From IMG/VR virus record IMGVR_UViG_3300036719_001263, positions 1 to 28,755 of that record: a DNA stretch of 28,755 nucleotides; one strand, written 5' to 3'. Numbering within the stretch: position 1 is the first letter of the stretch; each line of letters opens with the position of its first letter. This document shows positions 1-7,990 of this stretch, piece after piece. This DNA comes from a virus. The notes under the pieces are model-generated. The model was not told where the DNA came from and did not search any database. It saw only the letters and a program-made list of their open reading frames with translations. The position numbers and the translations under genes were made by a program.

Positions 1-695
1 AGTATAAAATTAGCGCGATCACAACTGAACATATCGCTGAAGCTGGCTGTGAAGCTGAAGTTAACGGCGCTTCATTCCGCGCGTATTCAACTAATGCACC
101 GATTTCAGCCGATCCGTCTAAAAGAATAATGGTTGGTGTATCCGCCATCGCGCAAACCAACACGGGCGCTGGAACTACGCCGTGGGATGTGTTCGGCGCC
201 AACATCATCGCAGCACAGACTTCTGGAAATGCGCCAACAAACGTCGTTGGAATTGAAGTCGATGTCATTAATTTCTCCTCGTCTGCTGGGCTTCGCCCCG
301 GTCAGGTCGGTGCCAGCAATTATACAGCTTATTGGGCGCAATCTGATGCGGCATCAGGGTCGCAATCAGACACCGCATTTTATGCTTCCAACACGGCAAC
401 GTCGGCTGGCTGGCGTCAAATTCTTCAGGCAGAGGGCAAGATAAACAACTGGATGGTCTACCTCACTACATCAGTTAACGAAGTGTCCGCGCGCGGTATT
501 CGCGTCGAAACGAAATGGCAGGCGTCCACTGGACGGTTGTTAGAATTGTGGGTCGACACAAACGAGCAAATGCGGGTAGATGGGGCTGCCGATAACCCTG
601 TGTGGATACGGGTAGGAAGTACTCTCAAGCAAATTACACAGGACGCAGCAGACACTGCCGGGGTAGGGTTCCGCTCCCTAAGAGTGGTAAATTGA
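1..695 (+). CDS. Tail fibre/spike-like protein, C-terminal part (partial at window edge)
   Basis: The reading frame is open from the first bases of the window (codons in phase from position 3) to the TGA at 693-695, so about 231 residues are seen and the N-terminus is missing. The internal ATG at 129 is probably not the start, because coding sequence of similar composition continues upstream. The visible part is rich in Ser, Thr, Ala and Gly with regular beta-type patterns, and it ends in a segment (VWIRVGSTLKQIT, then GVGFRSLRVVN) that resembles the closing domain of many phage fibre or spike proteins. It lies directly upstream of the gp10-like tail gene in the late block, which fits a virion role. 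The exact function and any receptor specificity cannot be read from what is present. Confidence 0.7.
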   Translation, partial: YKISAITTEHIAEAGCEAEVNGASFRAYSTNAPISADPSKRIMVGVSAIAQTNTGAGTTPWDVFGANIIAAQTSGNAPTNVVGIEVDVINFSSSAGLRPGQVGASNYTAYWAQSDAASGSQSDTAFYASNTATSAGWRQILQAEGKINNWMVYLTTSVNEVSARGIRVETKWQASTGRLLELWVDTNEQMRVDGAADNPVWIRVGSTLKQITQDAADTAGVGFRSLRVVN

Positions 696-853
696 ACCCG
701 CTTCCGATTGATTTTGATTCTCTTGCGCGCGCTCTTGGTGAGCGCGACTTGGAAATCATCCAGCTTCGTCATCAGATGCGCTTGATGAACGAAAAACTTG
801 CGGAGATTTGTGATGCTCCTCAACCGCCGGGCAACACACAAGAAAGTGTTTGA
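692..853 (+). CDS. Small helical protein of the tail-gene block
   Basis: A 53-residue protein that starts at a TTG overlapping the stop of the preceding gene (aaTTGA arrangement) and ends just before the gp10-like gene. A purine-rich stretch (AGAGTGGT) precedes the TTG. The centre (ALGERDLEIIQLRHQMRLMNEKLAEI) has a heptad-like distribution of Leu, Ile and Met, predicting one amphipathic helix or short coiled coil, and the tail is Pro-rich. The upstream extension of the frame to 602 lies entirely inside the previous gene and is dropped. The tight packing between two virion genes suggests translation coupling and a role in virion assembly, but no function can be assigned. Confidence 0.6.
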   Translation: MNPLPIDFDSLARALGERDLEIIQLRHQMRLMNEKLAEICDAPQPPGNTQESV

Positions 854-858
854 TTAAC

Positions 859-2385
859 ATGAAAACGCCCATCCTTGGTTCCGCGTATGTCGCTAGAAGC
901 GTCAATGCCGCCAACAACCGCATGGTTAACTTGTTTCCTGAGATCGTTCCTGAAGGCGGCAAGGAGCCAGCGTTTCTTCAGCGCGCGCCGGGGCTGACTG
1001 TTCTAGCTACCGTTGGCATTGGTCCTATCCGCGGTATGTGGACGTATGGCGGCTACGGCTATGTTGTCTCAGGCCCGACACTGTATCAGATCGACAGCAG
1101 CTGGAACGCAACCGCTAAAGGTAGTGTGGGGGGTTCGGGCCCTGTCAGCATGGCTGACAACGGAACGCAACTATTTATTGCGGCTAATCCGCAAGGCTAC
1201 ATCTATAACGCCAGCACCAACGTATTTCAGCAAATTGGCGACCCAGATTTCCCCGGCGCAGGCACGGTGGGTTACATCGACGGATATTTTACGTTCAATG
1301 AACCTAACAGCCAAAAAATCTGGGTTACGCAATTACTTGATGGAACCAGTATTGACCCACTGGAATTTTCCAGCGCTGAAGGCAATCCAGACAATGTTGT
1401 TGCGGTCTTTGTGGATCACCGCGAAGTCTGGGTGTTTGGCACAAACTCAACCGAAGTCTGGTATGACGCAGGGCTGCTCGACTTTCCGCTGGCGCGTATC
1501 CAAGGTGCGTTTAACGAACTGGGGTGCGCCGCGCCTTACAGCATCGCCAAAATGGACAACCAAGTCTACTGGCTAGGTAGGGACGCGCGCGGTCAAGGGA
1601 TTGTTTACAAAGCTGCGGGTTACATCGGACAGCGCGTTTCGACGCACGCTATCGAATGGCAGATGCAAGAGTATGCTGACATTTCAGACGCGACAGGCTA
1701 CACATATCAGCAGGATGGCCATAGCTTTTACGTTTTAAACTTCCCCAGCGCCGACACAACATGGGTGTATGATGTTGCTACTGGTGCGTGGCATGAGCGC
1801 GCATCGTTTGCTAACGGTGATTTTAACCGTCACCGCGCCAATAACCAGATGTTCTTTAATAATACCACGGTTGTTGGCGACTACGAAAACGGCAAGATTT
1901 ACGAGTTTGATTTGAATGTGTACGCTGACGATGGCGAACCACAGAAATGGCTGCGGTCGTGGCGCGCGTTGCCAACAGGCGCTAACAACCTCTCGCGCAC
2001 TATTCAACATTCAATGCAGCTTGACTGCGAAACTGGTGTAGGACTTGAATTGTCTCCCGGCGCAGGCGAACAAGAGTTAGTTACTGAAACGGAAGTTAAC
2101 ATAACCACAGAAGATGGCACTTTTCTTGTGACAATGGCGTATCCCGACACGCCGGGGTATAACCCACAAGTCATGTTGCGTTTTTCCGATGACGGCGGCC
2201 ATACATGGTCTAATGAACATTGGAAGTCGATGGGGAAAATTGGCCGGTTTGGCTTCCGAACAATATGGCGTCGCCTTGGCGCAACGATGAAGATACGCGA
2301 CCGCGTCTACGAAGTGTCTGGCACAGACCCTGTACGGATTTATATCATGGGCGCTGAACTGATACTTAGTGGGACAAACGCCTGA
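859..2385 (+). CDS. P22 gp10-like packaged-DNA stabilisation (tail) protein
   Basis: This 508-residue protein matches the P22 gp10 type (Phage_stabilise family). Its N-terminus, with ILGSAYVARSVNAANNR, then VNLFPEIVPEGG and APGLTVLATV, is the signature of that family, followed by several beta-rich, propeller-like repeats and a C-terminal beta domain. In P22, gp10 joins the tail machine below the portal and gp4, helps close the channel and keeps packaged DNA from leaking. An in-frame TTG at 850 would add three residues. The ATG at 859 is preferred because its spacing from AGAAAG at 841 is workable and the family N-terminus begins near here. The gene overlaps the following fibre gene by one base (TGATG). 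Confidence 0.85.
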   Translation: MKTPILGSAYVARSVNAANNRMVNLFPEIVPEGGKEPAFLQRAPGLTVLATVGIGPIRGMWTYGGYGYVVSGPTLYQIDSSWNATAKGSVGGSGPVSMADNGTQLFIAANPQGYIYNASTNVFQQIGDPDFPGAGTVGYIDGYFTFNEPNSQKIWVTQLLDGTSIDPLEFSSAEGNPDNVVAVFVDHREVWVFGTNSTEVWYDAGLLDFPLARIQGAFNELGCAAPYSIAKMDNQVYWLGRDARGQGIVYKAAGYIGQRVSTHAIEWQMQEYADISDATGYTYQQDGHSFYVLNFPSADTTWVYDVATGAWHERASFANGDFNRHRANNQMFFNNTTVVGDYENGKIYEFDLNVYADDGEPQKWLRSWRALPTGANNLSRTIQHSMQLDCETGVGLELSPGAGEQELVTETEVNITTEDGTFLVTMAYPDTPGYNPQVMLRFSDDGGHTWSNEHWKSMGKIGRFGFRTIWRRLGATMKIRDRVYEVSGTDPVRIYIMGAELILSGTNA

Positions 2386-4853
2386 TGGCATTGGCGCCGA
2401 TCAACCCCACCCAGCTAACGCCGCCGCGCGTCGCTTTTATTGACGAACGGTCAGGCGCGATTAGTCGTGAATGGTACAGGTTTTTTCTGTCACTGTTGAC
2501 TGCTACGCAGGCTAATCAAGAAGAAGTTACGTTAGGGCCAGACACAGCATCACTGTTAGCTACCTACGACGCCATGCTGGCAACAGCTACACAAGCGTCC
2601 GCAATTACGTCTGATGGTATGGTGGCAAGCCTAGAGAGTAGCTTAAACAATCTGCAAAATGCTTTCGGTGTTACGCCGCCTGATCTTGGCGGCACTGTCA
2701 CTTCAGTTGCTGCGTCTGGTGGAACAACTGGCCTGACCTTTACAGGCTCCCCGATCACGACAAGCGGCACGCTCACACTTGGCGGCACGTTGGCTGTAGC
2801 CAATGGCGGCACGGGCCAGACTACCTATACAGACGGCCAGCTTCTGATTGGCAACACAACAGGCAACACGCTAACCAAAGCCACTCTGATTGCTGGCACA
2901 AACATCAGCATCACTAACGGTTCAGGCTCAATTACCATTTCCTCTACAGCGGGAACTGGAACGGTTACAAGCGTTTCTGTTGTTTCAGCTAATGGATTTG
3001 CAGGAACCGTTGCTACTGCCACTACAACGCCTGCAATCACTTTATCCACGTCAGTTACAGGTCTGATAAAGGGTAACGGAACCGCGCTGTCCGCAGCGGT
3101 CGCGGCAACTGACTATGTTGCCCCCAGTGCGTATGCTTCTGCCAATGGCCTTACGATGTCTACCAGCCGTCTATTAGGTCGCACTACAGCCAGCACAGGC
3201 GCAGCCGAAGAGATCAGCGTAGCTGGCGGTTTGACGTTGTCTGCTGGCGTTTTGACCGGCGCATCAGGAACTGTCACTAGCGTCACAGGAACGTCCCCCG
3301 TTGTATCTAGCGGCGGTACGACACCCGCCATTAGTATGCCTGCCGCGACAACTTCGGTTAACGGCTATCTTACCAGTACCGATTGGACTACTTTTAACAA
3401 TAAAGGGTCGGGAACGGTTACTAGCGTCAGCGGCACAGGTACGGTAAATGGAATTACGCTGACAGGAACGGTAACGTCTTCAGGGTCACTAACGCTTGGC
3501 GGCACACTGTCTGGTGTAAGCCTCACAACACAAGTCTCAGGCACGCTCCCTATTGCCAATGGCGGCACTAATGGAACATCTGCACCGACGGCAGGGGCTG
3601 TGCCTTATGGAACAGGAACAGCATACGCGTTTACGGCTGCTGGCACATCTGGACAAGTGCTTACATCCGCAGGGGCTGGCGTTCCTACATGGACAACACC
3701 AACCACAGGCACGGTCACCAGCGTCACTGGCACGGCCCCTGTTGTGTCTTCTGGCGGCACCACTCCGGCTATTAGTATGGCCGCAGCTACAGCTTCGGTC
3801 AATGGATACCTGACTAGCACTGATTGGACTACATTCAATAATAAGGGTTCTGGCACTGTAACCAGCGTCAGCGGTACGGGAACTGTCAACGGTATTACGC
3901 TTACAGGAACGGTAACGTCTTCGGGATCGCTTACGCTTGGGGGCACTCTATCAAACGTCAGCCTTACAACTCAAGTCACAGGTACACTGCCTGTAGCCAA
4001 CGGCGGCACGGGTGCAACCACGCTCACATCCGGTTATCTGGTAAAGGGTAACGGCACATCAGCCGTCAGCGCATCTATTGTTTACGACACGGGCACAAAT
4101 GTCGGGATTGGCACAACTTCACCGCAGCAACGTCTTGACGTATCTGTATCGGGGGGAAGTGCTTTCGCTGGTATTCGCTCACAAAACAGCAATAGCGGAT
4201 CGGGTATCGGCGGTATTGAGTTCTCTTCCGACGCCACTTACGCAAAAGCTGCAATCGGCTTGGTTCGCGGTGCCGCCAACGGTGTAGGCACACTAGCTTT
4301 TTATAATGCCAGCAGCACAGGCGCGGCTAACTGGGCTACTACAGACGAGCGTATGCGTATAGATAGCAGCGGCAATGTCGGAATTGGTACGACTTCGCCG
4401 CAACAACGTCTTGACGTATCTGTAGCGGGCGGAAGTGCTTTCGCCGGTATTCGGTCACAGAACAGCAATAGCGGGTCAGGTATCGGCGGTATTGAGTTTT
4501 CATCTGATACCACATATTCCAAAGCTGCAATCGGTATTCTTCGGCAAAACGCTAACGGCCAAGGCTCGTTAATTTTCTATAACGCCAGCAGCGCAGGCGC
4601 GGCTAACTGGACTACCGCAGATGAGCGTATGCGTATTGACGGCAACGGTAACGTCGGAATTGGGGCTACGGCAAACGCATCCGCAATTTTGGATGTGCAG
4701 TCAACTACCAAAGGTTTTCGTCTACCCAACATGACAACCGTTGAAAAGAACGCTATATCTAGCCCTGCGGCTGGTCTTATGGTATTTGATACTACGCTTT
4801 CCAAAGCCTGCGTATATAGCGGTGCAGCTTGGCAAACAATTACTTCGCTATAA
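2385..4853 (+). CDS. Large repeat-rich tail fibre protein
   Basis: An 822-residue protein. The N-terminal 45 residues (PRVAFIDERSGAISREWYRFF) resemble the virion-attachment heads of many podovirus fibres. The long middle is built of Gly/Ser/Thr/Val strands of the type GTVTSVSGTGTVNG, expected to form a slender trimeric beta fibre. Residues 572-755 contain two 92-residue repeats beginning NVGIGTTSPQQRLDVSV, with a third partial start at 756. The C-terminus (GFRLPNMTTVEKNAI, then AGLMVFDTTLSKACVY) is a motif seen at the ends of many phage fibre proteins. In P22 synteny the slot after gp10 holds the tail needle gp26; no coiled-coil needle is apparent here, so a side or central fibre for host recognition is inferred. 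Translation is coupled to the gp10-like gene by a TGATG overlap. Confidence 0.8.
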   Translation: MALAPINPTQLTPPRVAFIDERSGAISREWYRFFLSLLTATQANQEEVTLGPDTASLLATYDAMLATATQASAITSDGMVASLESSLNNLQNAFGVTPPDLGGTVTSVAASGGTTGLTFTGSPITTSGTLTLGGTLAVANGGTGQTTYTDGQLLIGNTTGNTLTKATLIAGTNISITNGSGSITISSTAGTGTVTSVSVVSANGFAGTVATATTTPAITLSTSVTGLIKGNGTALSAAVAATDYVAPSAYASANGLTMSTSRLLGRTTASTGAAEEISVAGGLTLSAGVLTGASGTVTSVTGTSPVVSSGGTTPAISMPAATTSVNGYLTSTDWTTFNNKGSGTVTSVSGTGTVNGITLTGTVTSSGSLTLGGTLSGVSLTTQVSGTLPIANGGTNGTSAPTAGAVPYGTGTAYAFTAAGTSGQVLTSAGAGVPTWTTPTTGTVTSVTGTAPVVSSGGTTPAISMAAATASVNGYLTSTDWTTFNNKGSGTVTSVSGTGTVNGITLTGTVTSSGSLTLGGTLSNVSLTTQVTGTLPVANGGTGATTLTSGYLVKGNGTSAVSASIVYDTGTNVGIGTTSPQQRLDVSVSGGSAFAGIRSQNSNSGSGIGGIEFSSDATYAKAAIGLVRGAANGVGTLAFYNASSTGAANWATTDERMRIDSSGNVGIGTTSPQQRLDVSVAGGSAFAGIRSQNSNSGSGIGGIEFSSDTTYSKAAIGILRQNANGQGSLIFYNASSAGAANWTTADERMRIDGNGNVGIGATANASAILDVQSTTKGFRLPNMTTVEKNAISSPAAGLMVFDTTLSKACVYSGAAWQTITSL
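3267..4010 (+). repeat. Two 303-bp tandem-type repeats in the fibre shaft
   Basis: Copies at 3267-3569 and 3708-4010 encode 101-residue units (residues 295-395 and 442-542). Each runs from GTVTSVTGT through NGYLTSTDWTTFNNKGSG to VANGGT or IANGGT. The protein sequences are nearly identical while many third codon positions differ, so the copies are not recent perfect duplications and are held by selection on the protein. The offset is 441 bp. Confidence 0.8.
4098..4649 (+). repeat. Two 276-bp direct repeats in the distal fibre
   Basis: Units at 4098-4373 and 4374-4649 each encode 92 residues, starting NVGIGTTSP and ending near DERMRID. They include the strings GIRSQNSNSGSGIGGIEFSS and FYNASS. 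A third copy begins at 4650 (NVGIGATANASAILDVQS) but diverges after about 17 residues. This repeat could change fibre length by recombination. Confidence 0.85.
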
Positions 4854-4863
4854 GGAATAAGAT

Positions 4864-5199
4864 ATGGCCGTATCTATCAGTAACATCATTCCCGCTAAGA
4901 CAGCGGAAGCAACTCAAGTGACGCAGTACACGTCAAATGGTGTGCAAACTATCATCGACAAGTTTACGGCTACGAATTATTCGGCGTCGGCAGCAACGAT
5001 CAGCGTCAACCTAATTACGGCTGCTGGCTCCGCCGGCAACGACAACTTGATTGTCAAGACCAAAACGCTCCAGCCATCAGAGACGTATACGTTTCCTGAA
5101 CTGGTCGGCCATGTGCTGCCGAACAATGGTTTTATCAGCACCATCGCTGGCACGGCATCCGCCATCAACATCCGCGCGTCAGGTCGTCTGGTTAGCTAA
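4864..5199 (+). CDS. Small beta-rich virion-associated protein, unknown function
   Basis: A 111-residue protein starting at an ATG ten bases after the fibre stop, preceded by TAAGGAATAAGAT, which contains an AAGGA ribosome-binding site. The sequence alternates Thr/Ser/Val/Ile and contains NYSASAATISVNLI and SETYTFPELVGHVL, which suggests an all-beta fold. No signal peptide, cysteine or catalytic motif is visible. Proteins of this size and composition often lie between fibre and ejection genes of P22-like podoviruses. A structural, perhaps fibre-associated or decoration, role is inferred only from position. It overlaps the next gene by one base (TAATG). Confidence 0.7.
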   Translation: MAVSISNIIPAKTAEATQVTQYTSNGVQTIIDKFTATNYSASAATISVNLITAAGSAGNDNLIVKTKTLQPSETYTFPELVGHVLPNNGFISTIAGTASAINIRASGRLVS

Positions 5200-5633
5200 T
5201 GCTTAAAAGGTGCTTTGATGTGGATCGGATCAATGGGGTAGCTAACCACCCTGACGTCCGTCCATTCATAGGCGCAGTTAGTGTGGGTGAGTTAGATTTT
5301 ACCGACGCGGTCCAGTTTGATAAGAATTGGTTTTTAATGGGTGAGCACGGCGGTTACGTGTTGGCGTGGACATCACCCAACGTATACGAAGTGCATGTAA
5401 TGATATTGCCGAAAGGCCGCGGTAAGTGGGCTGCTAAGGCGCGTCAATTTACTATTGACTTTGCCGTAGAAAACGGTGCTGAGACTCTGTGGGCACGGAT
5501 TGCCCCTAACGCCCCTAGCGTGTATATGTACGCGCGCAAGGGGGGTATGCAACCCACAGGTGAGATGATATATACACTTGGGTCCGCATACGACCTGTAT
5601 AAGATGGAGTTACCGAAATGCCACCAGCAGTAA
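5199..5633 (+). CDS. GNAT-acetyltransferase-like protein in the P22 gp14 position
   Basis: A 144-residue protein. The segment YVLAWTSPNVYEVHVMILPKGRG (about residues 51-73), followed by WAAKARQFTIDFAVENGAETLWARI, follows the beta4, pyrophosphate-loop and helix pattern of GNAT acetyltransferases, with the GRG-K-W-A stretch in the acetyl-CoA loop position. The C-terminal part (NAPSVYMYARKGGM, then GEMIYTLGSAYDLYKMEL) also fits the fold. In P22-like phages the gene between the tail needle and the first ejection protein is 14, described as a head-assembly or internal protein, and this gene occupies that slot. Whether it is an active acetyltransferase or only keeps the fold is open. It overlaps the previous gene by one base and the next by 16 bases. 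Confidence 0.65.
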   Translation: MLKRCFDVDRINGVANHPDVRPFIGAVSVGELDFTDAVQFDKNWFLMGEHGGYVLAWTSPNVYEVHVMILPKGRGKWAAKARQFTIDFAVENGAETLWARIAPNAPSVYMYARKGGMQPTGEMIYTLGSAYDLYKMELPKCHQQ

Positions 5634-6352
5634 TCGCAGCAGGGATCGGCGCCGCAAGCGCAATCGGCGGCGGGATGATCGCCTCTAGTGGCGCTAAAAA
5701 AGCAGCCAGAACGCAAGAGCGCGCCGCGCAAGACGCGACCGCAGCGCAGGAGCGCATGTTCCAGCGGCAGACGGAACTGCAAGAGCCGTTTCGCCAAGGT
5801 GGCCTGACAGCGCAGCAAGAGATTATGCAGTTGCTGGGCATCGGCGGCGACAAGACCGCCGCTGGCTACGGCAGCATGGCGAAATCCTTTGGCACAGATC
5901 AATTCCAGCAAGACCCCGGCTATGCTTTCCGTCAAGCTGAAGGCATGAAGGCGCTAGAGCGGTCGGCAGCCGCACGCGGCAATCTGCTGTCCGGCTCCAC
6001 CTTGAAGGGTGTGCAGCGTTTCGGCCAAGACTTAGCCAGCCAAGAATATCAGAACGCGTTTAACCGCTATCAGGTCGAGCGGTCGGCGCGTCTTAATCCG
6101 CTGCAATCGCTGATGGGTTCGGGTCAGTCAGCAACCAACGTGCTTACAGGCGCTGCTGGACAGATGGGCCAGAACCAAGCGTCGAACATCTACAACGCTG
6201 GCGCTGCACGCGCGTCAGGCTACATCGGTCAAGCTAACGCGCTTAACACCGCCCTTGGTCAAGTTGGCGGTATTGCGACAAACTATCCAATGCAGAACGC
6301 TATGATGAACTATTACAATAGCGGCGCCCCCGGCGGTATCCCAAAAGGTTAA
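5618..6352 (+). CDS. Ejection/DNA-transfer protein 1 (P22 gp7 position)
   Basis: A 244-residue protein. Residues 4-25 form a Gly/Ala/Ile-rich hydrophobic segment of the glycine-zipper type (VIAAGIGAASAIGGGMIASS), followed by a long charged helix (KKAARTQERAAQDATAAQERMF). The middle, with DPGYAFRQAEGMKALERSAAARG and YQNAFNRYQ, is typical of phage DNA-transfer proteins carried in the capsid and injected with DNA. The C-terminus is Asn/Gly-rich. The gene is the first of three in a row that sit where P22 has the ejection genes 7, 20 and 16, and the glycine-rich N-terminus fits insertion into the host envelope. The start ATG lies within the end of the preceding gene. Confidence 0.75.
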   Translation: MPPAVIAAGIGAASAIGGGMIASSGAKKAARTQERAAQDATAAQERMFQRQTELQEPFRQGGLTAQQEIMQLLGIGGDKTAAGYGSMAKSFGTDQFQQDPGYAFRQAEGMKALERSAAARGNLLSGSTLKGVQRFGQDLASQEYQNAFNRYQVERSARLNPLQSLMGSGQSATNVLTGAAGQMGQNQASNIYNAGAARASGYIGQANALNTALGQVGGIATNYPMQNAMMNYYNSGAPGGIPKG

Positions 6353-6358
6353 TTGAAC

Positions 6359-7990
6359 ATGGCAAACCAAATGATAGCCCTTCAGGCGCGTAACCCACAG
6401 CTTCCCGATCCGGCGCGTGTAACCGCGCAGATGGGCCAGATGCTAAACACGGTGGCGCAGCAGCGCGCGGCTGAGCGTCAAGCACAGCGTTTATCGCAGG
6501 AAATGGATTTTGCTGCTAGGGCAGAAGAGCGCGCAGCGCAGACGCAAACGGCGACTATCCGCGAAAAAGAGTTAAGCTATCTTAAAGATTTAACGGCACA
6601 GTACCGCGATAGGTTGGCTACTATTAACCCTGCGGACAAAGCACGGTACGGCGTTTTACGCCAAGAGATTGTCACAAACATCCCTGCGTTTGCAAATGAG
6701 TTGCCGCTTCCTGACGAGTGGAACCAAAACTCAAAAATTCTTACTATCGCAAAAGCCGACGACGTACTCAAATATTCGCTTGCAACGCCAGTTGCCAGCT
6801 TGGAACTTTCTAGAGAAGGGCTGCCTAGGTCGGTTGTTGTCGGCGGTCTTAACCCTGAGCAACGCGCCGTATACGACGCGCCAGAAACACCTGTTGCGCC
6901 GCGCGCGCCTGCCGCTGCTGCACCCATGAGCGCCGCGCCGCAATCGACCGCAGATGCCGATCCCGGATCGCTGGGCCTAGTAGTAGCGTCGGCGTTGGAA
7001 ACGGGCGTCATGTCCAAATCCGATTACGATAAAATCCTTTCGATTGCACAGCCACAAAGCCGCGCCAAGATCGCAGCATGGGTGCAGCAGAACAACATCC
7101 AAGTGACGCCAAATACGCCCGGCGTAACTGACAATCAAATGCGTGGGGCGCCAGCCGACTTTGAAGTGTCGCCGATGGCGTATGATGGCCGCACACCGGA
7201 GTCGCAGTTTGCTGTTTACCGCGGTGAGCCGATGGAGTCGCAGACCGCTGGCCTGCGCGGCGCGCCGCCGATGGAACAGACGCTGGCACAGACGCGCACA
7301 AGCACGCCGCTTCAGATGCGTAACCCTAACGTGTCGCCGCTGCCCGGCTCGTCACAGGTGCCTATTGAACGTGTGCGTCAAGAAGCAATTGCAGGGCGTG
7401 AGTCGCCCGCAGAGGCAGCAGCTAAAGCGGCAGCGGCAGCCCGCGCTACCGCGATTGTTGAAACCGAAAAGAAAGCCGCTGAAAAATTGCCGGGGCGCAA
7501 ACAGGTAAGCACGCTAATCAAAAAAGTCCGCGCCGCCTATGAGCAGTTGGATAAAGCCAAAGCTATCCCATCAGAAACCCGCGGTGGTTTTGAAAACGCG
7601 ATGGACTATTTTGCTTCTTCAAGCCTTGGCCGCGAAGCGCAAAAGATGGTAGGTACAAAAACGTCGAAATATCTATCAGAAATTATCAACTCGCGTAAGC
7701 TGTTGGCGACCGCCATCAAGAACGCGACAGGTATGTCCGCGCAAGAAATGAACTCGAACGTAGAACTTCAGTTGACATTGGATGCGTTGACTGACCCTAC
7801 GCAGGGAATTGAAGCGGCGCGCACTACTCTGGACACGCTAGAAGACTTGTACGGTGCGCCGCGTACCGCACCCGCGCAAGGCGCGCGGCGCACGCCCACC
7901 CTTCAGACTTTGACGCCAGAACAAGTGCGCGCCAACCCAAATATCAAGCGTTGGAAGACCACCGATGGAAGGATCATGACGCGGCCATGA
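6359..7990 (+). CDS. Ejection/internal virion protein 2 (P22 gp20 position)
   Basis: A 543-residue protein rich in Ala, Gln and Arg. Residues about 20-80 are a strongly charged helical region (QRAAERQAQRLSQEM, then ARAEERAAQTQT) expected to form a coiled coil. The middle is low complexity and Pro/Ala-rich (APRAPAAAAPMSAAPQ), and the C-terminal third (PGRKQVSTLIKKVRAAYEQL onward) is again helical. No enzymatic motif was found. Length, composition and place between two other ejection-type genes support a capsid protein ejected with the genome. The start is placed at ATG 6359 rather than the in-frame TTG at 6353, because AAAAGG at 6343-6348 gives a better spacing to the ATG. The last four bases overlap the next gene (ATGA). 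Confidence 0.7.
   Translation: MANQMIALQARNPQLPDPARVTAQMGQMLNTVAQQRAAERQAQRLSQEMDFAARAEERAAQTQTATIREKELSYLKDLTAQYRDRLATINPADKARYGVLRQEIVTNIPAFANELPLPDEWNQNSKILTIAKADDVLKYSLATPVASLELSREGLPRSVVVGGLNPEQRAVYDAPETPVAPRAPAAAAPMSAAPQSTADADPGSLGLVVASALETGVMSKSDYDKILSIAQPQSRAKIAAWVQQNNIQVTPNTPGVTDNQMRGAPADFEVSPMAYDGRTPESQFAVYRGEPMESQTAGLRGAPPMEQTLAQTRTSTPLQMRNPNVSPLPGSSQVPIERVRQEAIAGRESPAEAAAKAAAAARATAIVETEKKAAEKLPGRKQVSTLIKKVRAAYEQLDKAKAIPSETRGGFENAMDYFASSSLGREAQKMVGTKTSKYLSEIINSRKLLATAIKNATGMSAQEMNSNVELQLTLDALTDPTQGIEAARTTLDTLEDLYGAPRTAPAQGARRTPTLQTLTPEQVRANPNIKRWKTTDGRIMTRP

Noticed and set aside
2564-4804. Several - strand frames opposite the fibre gene
   Set aside because: They mirror the Gly/Thr/Val codon repeats of the fibre and give Pro/Val-rich repeats typical of antisense shadows.
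5444-5935. A 163-residue - strand frame rich in Cys and Leu
   Set aside because: It overlaps two well-supported + strand genes in the late block and contains no domain; cysteines come from GC-rich antisense codons.
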